A program made the translations under genes and the position numbers. Shown one piece after another: positions 14,401 through 19,523 of a DNA stretch of 19,523 nt. The stretch is from Baffinella frigidus. Its lineage: Eukaryota > Cryptophyceae > Cryptomonadales > Baffinellaceae. Location of the stretch: positions 1-19,523 of the forward strand of contig MU648147.1 in assembly GCA_026770585.1 (NCBI GenBank). The letters run 5' to 3'. The first letter of the stretch is position 1; the number at the start of each line of letters is the position of its first letter. Below the pieces are notes generated by a model that saw only the letters and a list, made by a program, of their open reading frames with translations, did no database searches and had not been told where the DNA came from.

Positions 14401-16987
14401 GCCTCCCGCCGCCACGTCCCCGAGGAAATCCACCTCACCACGGCGATCCCCTCGTGTGCCAGCAGCCATGCTGACGACACTCTGCGCAGCACTCACGTGG
14501 AGCGATCCCATCGAGCAACCACCAGCGTCTGATGGCAGGAGCCCGCTCATCACACTCACCTCCTCGGAAGCGGCTCACGCTGCGCGCGACATGACAGACG
14601 CACTACACGTGCCTCTCTGGACAGCTGCCCCCGTCCCAAGAGCTGAATTGGCACGCGCGGAACAGGCTCTCTCGGCCGCGTACTCCAACGCGACCTACGA
14701 GCATCGCGACATACATCAAGCAACCGGCACGGTGGAGAATCTCCAATCGGTGATCGTGGGCGCCACCGTTTATCCTGACGCACTCGACTCTACCGTGGTG
14801 CACCACCGTCTAATAGCTCAGGCCACTGACGGCACCACCCGTCTCATTGGAGTATCAAAACTCGCACACCACCCGGCCTCCGATGGTGAACTCAGAAAGA
14901 TTCATGCACCTACGGTGCTTTGCCTTCCCGTTGCAACCACCCACCGCGAAACATGCTTGAAAGTGAGTGAGGAACAACTGGAAGCGGTCGAGGACTACTC
15001 CAGCGAACTTCTCGACGAAATGTCACGCAACTGGACCAAAGATGACGAGTACCCGTACTCGTCATCTCCGGGGAGTACCTCGATACGAGTTTCCCCCGTG
15101 TCAGCCACCGGAGTGCCGCTGGTGAACGCCGCGCCTCTCAGCATCCTGGCCTGCGCCGCTTCATCTCTGATCGATCTCACCTCACGCCCGGAACCACCAC
15201 CGGAAGTCCACGAGGAACCAGCAGATCGCGCGACCAAAAAGGCCCTGTTGAACGTCCCACCCGGCCTGTCCGACGCTCCGAGCAACATCCGCGAGGCCCG
15301 CCGACGCCCCGATTGGGAAGAGTGGAAGGAGGCATGCCTTCTGGAAATGAACACACTGATCGCGAAAGGCACCATCGAACTCGCCACGCCTCCTCCAGGC
15401 GCTAAGATCGTGCAGTCAACCACCAACCTGCGTATGAAACGAGACGCGGACGGAGAACTCTGTCGCCGCAAAGCCCGCTACTGCGCACGGGGAGACACCT
15501 ATTCCGCGGGCAAAGACGTCCCCATCTTCGCTCCAACCGCTCCCTGGACAGTGGTCCGGATGCTCCTGGCCATTGCCTGCGCAATGTCCTGGAAAGTCAA
15601 AACCTTCGACGTAGCGGCAGCTTTCACCTCCGTCGATCGCACTGGCCTCCCAGACATTTGGCTTCGTGCACCTCCTCACCTGGGTTACCCCAAGGATCAA
15701 GCTTTTCACCTCAAGAAGAACTTGTACGGATTTGCACACAGCCCTCGCGCATTCTACGATGACTACGCTGCGTTCATCCTTGGCCTCGGCTTTGTTCGAT
15801 GCTCGTATGACAAGACCCTCTTCAAACGACACACCACCAAGGGCACCATCTACATGAGCATGTACGTGGATGATGCCCTCGTGGTAGCATCGACAGAAGA
15901 AGCCTGGACCGAACTCATCTCGGAGATCGAAGAACGCTACGAGCTCTCCAGCAAAGGCGACGCCACGCTGCACCTTGGTCTAACCATCGAGCATGACCTG
16001 GAGAAAGGGACCCTCACCCTAGGCAACACGAAGTACATCGAACTGCTAGCGGAGCGTTTCAACATCCCCCTCGACGCTAAGGAAACGACTCCCTTCAAAA
16101 CGCCGAAGACACGTCTCTACCCAGGCGAGATCATCGGGGAATCCGTGGTCGGACTGCGCGAACAGCAAGCGTACCGCGCAGGAGTCGGCAGCATCAACTG
16201 GCTGGCAACCACCAACCGCCCGGATCTCTCCTTCGCAGTATCACAGCTGTCTCGCTACATCTCCGCCCCGACCCCGACGCATGTCATGGCCCTCCAACAC
16301 GTTCTACGCTACGTGGTGGCAACCCGCGCACAGGCCATCACATATCACCGGGACCCCGTCATCTGTCCAGCAATTCGCACTGCGGAATCACCTGAAATGG
16401 TTGAGAGAAATCAGTTATGCGGATTCTGTGACGCGGACTTCGCCAACGACGTAGCCACCCGCAAATCTCACACCGGGTACGCCTTCCTGCTCAACCACGC
16501 CGCAGTTGACTGGAAATCATCGCAACAGCGCCTGGTCGCTTCCTCCTCCACGGAATCGGAGTACCTGGCTCTGTCGCACTGCGTCAAAACAGCCCAGTAC
16601 CTCCGACACATCCTAGCGTTCGTGGACCTGCCTCAAGAGAGCCCGACTCCAATCTTCGAGGACAACGCAGCATGCATCTGCCTGTGTAACAGTGACTCTC
16701 ACGAGAGCCGAGTGAAACACCTCGAAATCCACCTCCACAACGCACGCGAGCATGTCGCCCGAGGAACTGTCGCCCTGCACTACGTCACCACGGCGTGTCA
16801 GGCAGCAGACTTCTTGACCAAGGCTGTGGCAAACGCCCTGATGGCCCGCCCCATGGCCATCCTCTTCGGCTCCGCCATCTCCGCCTGGGACAACGGTACC
16901 AAGGACATGAAACGTCCAGAACAGCGCTTTCTAGTACCTTTCGCACCTCTGGGCGCACGGGCTGCCCCGGAAGCCGGTGCTAAATAA
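11450..16987 (+). CDS. pol: Pol polyprotein: protease, integrase, reverse transcriptase, RNase H (Ty1/copia order)
   Basis: There are 1845 codons counted from the base after the UAG. Residues 1-230 are a linker with two hydrophobic segments (about 86-107 and 135-155) and a Pro-rich stretch. Protease: IDTGTQITLV with D252-T-G. Integrase: zinc domain H407-x4-H412 and C442-x2-C445; catalytic D474, D537 (FQTDGAGE) and E573 (RAEKS), giving the typical 35-residue D-E spacing. Residues about 700-1280 are a variable region with a nuclear-localisation-like KRAKL...RKSTSPRRSPR part (about 975-1005). Reverse transcriptase: WKEACLLEMN, FDVAAAF with D1387, and YVDD with D1474 and D1475. RNase H: CDADFAND with D1661, STESEYLA with E1702/E1704, EDNAACI with D1738, and ADFLTKAV with D1787. 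Integrase before reverse transcriptase defines the copia (Pseudoviridae) order. The frame is fully open and all these residues are present, so the copy looks recent or functional. Confidence 0.95.
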   Translation: MSYTGPSPQSLDTTLLKKSPKPPSPPEKSLEPTADEYSFQQHFYSPLWHERAQQNFRTRLHHNNMWAHPVDTSTLTERLLRACWINGGLGHLITAVSTLGTFIGLQMFTHHQCLRIHHATHMVPSKMPRIPRRAYIMALLFTLTLLGSSTATLSSMHGAGSEPACTASTEPAPFVPAPTPGSPEAPHAYKHHVPGTPTDPPRPDAHSEGSSSEQPPPFTAPNNGTLIERYDKLLACTASLPDNLLRSIYLIDTGTQITLVCSMQNLTNVVELNSPLAWGGATEGAAQFASHKGDLTVHLRTADGESHPTVIPGAYYSATARLNAVATSDLLAAEVSLQLNTEQLSEALIVFNGSDHARHTAKVRWIESLPFLPTANLQPRTGLDAPPEVPSIFSCMLGKLPPADYMHLIFDHCPKEVLQRILARTVGLAPKTLKFCNMSGKCHTCMETRGRVPDSNDSDLPEMVVAIDDLWCMDLINFPSAPSMDGNKHCLIIVDAFSSYRTVLFAPTKNKLIPQLETHLQWHFNYTGSRPRYFQTDGAGELVDGNIKTLMTKYGISQRTSEPYDARANDRAEKSVDMACKYLRSTLQHSGLSYKFWPHALTYWTQIRNRIPLCSNATSKEDTIGESPFSLYFPSAANDISSFAIFGAFTTIHLTKQRMQDLGLHTTLDVNSVSGVFLGIAPPGRSRKGMYVYIQALNKVIVVRKGNVDGTWLPYRRVNRRLKAFENPGLPESMLLTREELRGQLTRMHIDFPDIALAHEEDGHSTFEISVPHADDEDLAALYAPRNHAGSGQILPFQESLDQRDTNRSTSDRRNAEVCQSFCAQRTQPWSSLSDANLVAFFETFRIALLLPPSFFGSDPQRYAIRGHRMRPTKPYPVSAKLARYQTLGTSASPDFNDWVAGPGSGTFGDLHIHGPHSSLRAAMNSRWPLGTPLVELAASSDFGPDILEPPEPAPPRADLLRRKCELSATAAATSPPASKRAKLPPAATSPRKSTSPRRSPRVPAAMLTTLCAALTWSDPIEQPPASDGRSPLITLTSSEAAHAARDMTDALHVPLWTAAPVPRAELARAEQALSAAYSNATYEHRDIHQATGTVENLQSVIVGATVYPDALDSTVVHHRLIAQATDGTTRLIGVSKLAHHPASDGELRKIHAPTVLCLPVATTHRETCLKVSEEQLEAVEDYSSELLDEMSRNWTKDDEYPYSSSPGSTSIRVSPVSATGVPLVNAAPLSILACAASSLIDLTSRPEPPPEVHEEPADRATKKALLNVPPGLSDAPSNIREARRRPDWEEWKEACLLEMNTLIAKGTIELATPPPGAKIVQSTTNLRMKRDADGELCRRKARYCARGDTYSAGKDVPIFAPTAPWTVVRMLLAIACAMSWKVKTFDVAAAFTSVDRTGLPDIWLRAPPHLGYPKDQAFHLKKNLYGFAHSPRAFYDDYAAFILGLGFVRCSYDKTLFKRHTTKGTIYMSMYVDDALVVASTEEAWTELISEIEERYELSSKGDATLHLGLTIEHDLEKGTLTLGNTKYIELLAERFNIPLDAKETTPFKTPKTRLYPGEIIGESVVGLREQQAYRAGVGSINWLATTNRPDLSFAVSQLSRYISAPTPTHVMALQHVLRYVVATRAQAITYHRDPVICPAIRTAESPEMVERNQLCGFCDADFANDVATRKSHTGYAFLLNHAAVDWKSSQQRLVASSSTESEYLALSHCVKTAQYLRHILAFVDLPQESPTPIFEDNAACICLCNSDSHESRVKHLEIHLHNAREHVARGTVALHYVTTACQAADFLTKAVANALMARPMAILFGSAISAWDNGTKDMKRPEQRFLVPFAPLGARAAPEAGAK

Positions 16988-17552
16988 CCCGCACTTGGAT
17001 CGTCGCCCACCTCCGCGAGGCAAACCTCGCATCGTCAACGGATACTTCACGCCTCCGTCACACTTCTACAGCTCTTCTCACCCACGTCTGGTCTCATCGA
17101 GCCGGGGGGGGAAAGGCGTGAAAGTCCACCTGAATACTACAACATCACCGGGGAAGAATCCTCCAAGAAAGTCCTCTATGGACCAACGGACGGACAACTG
17201 CTCCAAGCCCCTCAGAGAGGGCGCAACGGATAGCAACTCCCCAGAGAGGGGTAACCTCTCAGAGAGGGTCATCATCAAAATGACCCTCGTGATCTTGTCC
17301 CCAAAAGGACAAAAGAAACGAAAGATCGCAGTCACCCCCCCCCCCTCTCCTAGAGAGGGCGGCAACGGATGTAAAGCGCAACGGAAGCCAATAACACCCG
17401 ACATCAATCGAAAATACGACTCGAAAGACTCTGCACGCACAGCTGCAAGACACACAAACATCGAGACACGATCTCTGATACACACCCTCCTTCATTTGCT
17501 CTCGAAACACTTCACTCACCCATCCTACCGCGAAACCCTGAACACAGTCTAG
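16977..17552 (+). CDS. possible 191 aa ORF overlapping the end of pol
   Basis: A frame opened by GTG at 16977 overlaps the last 11 bases of pol in a different frame and runs to TAG at 17550-17552. The translation is basic and rich in Pro, Ser, Arg and Lys, without membrane segments or a known domain. There is no ATG at the start, and the repeats around 17211-17360 lie inside it. It may be a chance ORF in repeat-rich 3' sequence. It would be of interest only if related elements keep it open. Confidence 0.2.
   Translation: MLNNPHLDRRPPPRGKPRIVNGYFTPPSHFYSSSHPRLVSSSRGGKGVKVHLNTTTSPGKNPPRKSSMDQRTDNCSKPLREGATDSNSPERGNLSERVIIKMTLVILSPKGQKKRKIAVTPPPSPREGGNGCKAQRKPITPDINRKYDSKDSARTAARHTNIETRSLIHTLLHLLSKHFTHPSYRETLNTV
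17104..17116 (+). promoter_or_regulatory. candidate polypurine tract
   Basis: GGGGGGGGAAAGG is an unbroken 13-base purine run 117 bases after pol. LTR retroelements prime plus-strand DNA synthesis from such a tract just upstream of the 3' LTR. The following CGTGAAAGTCC could place a TG at an LTR start, but no matching sequence was found in the 5' leader, so the role is unproven. Confidence 0.35.
17211..17360. repeat. AGAGAGGG-type short interspersed repeats and C11 tract
   Basis: CAGAGAGGG or TAGAGAGGG occurs four times (about 17213, 17242, 17260 and 17351). The first and last are followed by GCGCAACGGAT or GCGGCAACGGAT. A run of eleven C (17335-17345) precedes the last copy; on the minus strand this is a purine run. 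The stretch looks like a degenerate array or slipped sequence between pol and the antisense ORF. Confidence 0.6.
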
Positions 17553-17563
17553 ATACCTCTACT

Positions 17564-18238
17564 TCACGTCCGAGAATAGAACTGGGACATGAGAGACTGG
17601 CGAAGCGCAAGAGTCGAGACTGACTCCCGCCCCATATAGATAACCTCATCCTCGCTATCGGACTCCTCATCGGACTCCTCCTCAGAGGACAACTCACACT
17701 CCTCCTCCGCCTCCGGCCCAGACCCGCAATCGGAGCTGTCGCAGCTCCTTGAACCTACCTCCGAATCGCCGTCGAACACCGAGCCGATGGAAACCTCGTC
17801 CGAATCCTCCTCGGGAACATCGACCCTCGACCGAACGGAACGGAACAACAGCTCATCGTCCGAAGAACCCCCCTCCGAATCCTCCGGACGGGACAGCCTC
17901 TTCCAGCGCCGCTGCACCGGAACGAACTGCGGCACCGACTCCATCACTCCAAGCTTGGCACGAAGACGAGCAGAACGCTCAGCGACTCGCACCGAGCGCC
18001 CCCGAGCAGAACGTGCCGCCCCAAGAGACGCAACCGCCCGCTGCTTCAGGACAGTTTCCCACTCCTCCGCCATGGCAGACTGAAGAGGGCGGCTCTCTTC
18101 CTGGCCCATCTCATGGGCCTCGTGAGAAGCTTCATAGCGCTGGTTCCTAGACTTGTTGAACGGGGAAGTCATGCCTGGAAACCGTGGCAGTGGATGAATT
18201 TGGTGAACGAATTTGGAACTTGCTTTGATACTCCCCAA
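17564..18238 (-). CDS. acidic 224 aa protein on the antisense strand downstream of pol
   Basis: The ORF runs from ATG 18238 (an internal ATG at 18172, reading MTSPFNKS, is an alternative start) to its stop at 17564-17566. The N-terminal half is charged and helical with an RSARGRSVRVAERSARLRAK stretch. The second half is dominated by Ser/Glu/Asp runs such as ELSSEEESDEESDSEDE, typical of casein-kinase-type acidic tails in nuclear or chromatin proteins. No catalytic domain or membrane segment is seen. Two plus-strand ORFs overlap it (17749-18150 and 17787-18083), but they are shorter and less protein-like. It is transcriptionally opposed to pol. Antisense ORFs between pol and the 3' LTR are known in some plant Tat/Retand (gypsy-type) retroelements; whether this one belongs to the element or to the host is open. 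Confidence 0.45.
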   Translation of the reverse strand: MGSIKASSKFVHQIHPLPRFPGMTSPFNKSRNQRYEASHEAHEMGQEESRPLQSAMAEEWETVLKQRAVASLGAARSARGRSVRVAERSARLRAKLGVMESVPQFVPVQRRWKRLSRPEDSEGGSSDDELLFRSVRSRVDVPEEDSDEVSIGSVFDGDSEVGSRSCDSSDCGSGPEAEEECELSSEEESDEESDSEDEVIYMGRESVSTLALRQSLMSQFYSRT

Positions 18239-18535
18239 AACGGTTACTGAATCGTATTAGTCAACTCACGTGCGAACTTAACACCTAGCAACGCCTAATC
18301 AGTCAACTTCTCACATCACGTGAAAACTACTCAACTCTAACGGGATCAAAACCGGTTGACTGAAACTAAACCGCTCTTCCCGTTTACCTTATCAAACTTC
18401 TGAGGATAGGTGCAATCCTTACCCTGAAATGTAACCTCGTGTACTCCTGTCTCCCGTGAACGGAGCCCCAGGTAAACCTCCGATGGAGCGTCCCTCCGAC
18501 AACGCTCTTCTCTACCAACCTGGCCTCCGAGGATC
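18239..18535. promoter_or_regulatory. intergenic region with two CACGTG sites, upstream of the antisense ORF
   Basis: No gene is seen. The palindrome CACGTG occurs at 18267-18272 and 18317-18322, each preceded by an AGTCAACT-type sequence, so a roughly 50-bp unit appears twice in degenerate form. A third GTTGACTGA in the opposite direction lies near 18354-18362. CACGTG is the core bound by many eukaryotic bHLH and bZIP factors. The position directly upstream of the minus-strand start at 18238 fits a promoter, as inference. Confidence 0.35.
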
Positions 18536-18631
18536 GTCAGCTTACGGAAATCATCGATCTCCTGGGAATCTCACGGAGATCATCTATCTCCAGGGATCAT
18601 CAGCTTACGGAGATCATCCGCCTCCTGGAGG
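18536..18631. repeat. three degenerate 28-35 bp tandem units
   Basis: Units begin at about 18538, 18568 and 18597 and share (CAGCTT)ACGGAGATCATC followed by CTCCTGGGA or CTCCAGGGA. CTCCAGG (18588-18594) and CCTGGAG (18624-18630) are inverted copies and can pair across the third unit. No function can be assigned. Confidence 0.65.
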
Positions 18632-18991
18632 CACAGCTACACGAGGATTCTCACTCTAAGCCTTGAGAGAGGGTGAGAGACGAAGTAATAAGGACGTTAG
18701 GCTTTGAGGTCAGAAGGCTTTTATGAAAGCTTTACAAGCTTCCATGCGACTTAAGGAAATCAACTTAAGGACAGCCTTCTGAAATGGAGACTTAAGAAAG
18801 TCAACTGGAAAAGGAAAAGTAACGTGACTAATGAAGGAGGGGCCGGAAAGGGAATCGAGGATCCGTTCTCGCTTTTCTGGCATCTCAACTTTTCCCTGAC
18901 ACGATTCTGCGTCTCGCCTTCGTCGTCCGTCGCCTGCCTGTAAGCAGAGCATCCCCTGCACTACTTCCCCCGGCTACGGCCTCTATTAGTC
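18632..18991. repeat. non-coding stretch with inverted and direct repeats
   Basis: TCAGAAGGCT (18710-18719) and AGCCTTCTGA (18773-18782) form a perfect 10-bp inverted repeat. GACTTAAGGAAATCAAC (18748-18764) recurs with two changes as GACTTAAGAAAGTCAAC (18789-18805), and AACTTAAGG occurs between them. No gene is convincing: the minus-strand ORF at 18710-18961 lies across these repeats and looks accidental. The hairpin could be a transcript-end or R-region-like structure, but this is speculation. Confidence 0.45.
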
Positions 18992-19054
18992 GTGACGTCC
19001 ATTCCCCTGGCGGCCGCCAAATCTTTGGACCGCCAGGCCGGAGCGTACAACCTG

Positions 19055-19523
19055 ATGATTGAAACCAATAAGATCAACCACATTGCCGAACGCTCATCAC
19101 CTATTCGCAAAGACGTGATGGATTTTTGTCTCGCAGCCGGGCGGGACCGTGAGGAGATCGCGCATCGTCACGTCAACGGTCAATGCTACTACTGTGGGAC
19201 AGACGTGCAAAAAGGGGGCATCATCGTTCACACGTTACCATCTCCTCGACAGTTATACCACGAGGATAGCCTACGCGGGGTTGGTCAACAGGAGCAAGAA
19301 GATCAAGATCAACACCGAGGACGGCAAAATGGCCAACGAGACCAAGAAGATCGAGATCAACTCGGAGGACGACAAGCGGGTTCTCAAGAAGGCGTTGATC
19401 ATCCATAACCTTCTGGTCGAAGTCGGCAAGATCGCGGGCATGCCTTTCAGCGCGATGGATTCCGGAGTTGCCGCTTTCTGGGCGAAAGTTCCGGAGAACC
19501 CGGAGCTGGAGAAGTTCTGCGTG
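19055..19523 (+). CDS. partial unrecognised protein with a frame change, runs off the window
   Basis: The frame containing ATG 19055 (open from 18944; a GTG at 18992 is also in frame) reads IETNKINHIAERSSPIRKDV and CLAAGRDREEIAHRHVNGQC with a CYYCG zinc-like pair at about 19185-19199. It becomes a low-complexity Gln/Arg/Asp run after about 19260. From about 19220 another frame looks genuine to the end of the window: RYHLLDSYTTRIAYAGLVNR, KKALIIHNLLVEVGKIAGMP and AAFWAKVPENPELEKF. An indel or a very short intron between 19220 and 19284 would join them. The family is not recognised; a C-x2-C motif followed by His would allow a zinc-binding function. Confidence 0.4.

Noticed and set aside
17459-17490. 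Minus-strand translation CIRDRVS resembles the known artefact from a transposase sequencing adapter.
   Set aside because: The DNA (GATCTCTGATACACAC on the plus strand) differs from the adapter sequence at several bases, and the flanks continue normally, so it is coincidence.
19006-19037. Perfect 8-bp inverted repeat CCTGGCGG/CCGCCAGG spanning a GCGGCCGC site, considered as a cloning or vector scar.
   Set aside because: No vector sequence or linker is visible around it, and the region continues as GC-rich sequence; kept only as a chance hairpin.

Overview
This window looks like eukaryotic DNA with two unrelated mobile-element layers that meet at about position 6617. No rRNA, tRNA or CRISPR array was seen. 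The host cannot be named from the sequence; a protist, alga or fungus is plausible because such genomes often carry both kinds of element.

Left part (1-6616), very AT-rich: a decayed remnant of a polinton-like virus (PLV) or a close relative. Three hallmark genes can be recognised: a fibre-like protein with the GQHR / GEGAIWV / CTYHCG signatures (1951-3627), a double-jelly-roll major capsid protein lacking its C-terminal half (4335-5168), and the start of a packaging ATPase with an intact Walker A motif (6168-6616). Around them lie small unrecognised genes: on the minus strand a Lys/Ala/Glu-rich fragment, two related 71-72 aa proteins, a 53 aa protein, a two-transmembrane SLATT-like protein and an 81 aa protein; on the plus strand a Pro-Glu-repeat protein, a 113 aa protein and a charged protein. 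Most of the larger genes are broken by in-frame stops and by indels at A-runs, so this is an inactive endogenous copy or a copy carrying uncorrected indels.

Middle (6617 to about 17.5 kb), GC-rich: a Ty1/copia-type (Pseudoviridae-like) LTR-retrotransposon body. A roughly 1.1 kb leader holds an 8-unit minisatellite, a 46-bp repeat pair and a hairpin. A very long Gag (7712-11449, 1245 aa) follows, then a single in-frame UAG, then Pol (11450-16987, 1845 aa) with protease, integrase, reverse transcriptase and RNase H in copia order and all main catalytic residues present. Gag ends in a block of about four hydrophobic segments after its zinc-binding motifs, and Pol begins with two more before the protease. 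This membrane-like module between nucleocapsid and protease is the most unusual feature of the window.

Right part (about 17.0-19.5 kb): a purine-rich, repeat-bearing stretch behind pol, a 224 aa acidic ORF on the opposite strand (17564-18238), a non-coding region with CACGTG sites, short repeats and hairpins, and a partial plus-strand ORF that runs off the window with an apparent frame change. No pair of long terminal repeats was found by eye, so either the retroelement extends beyond the window or its 5' end is truncated at the junction with the viral ATPase gene.
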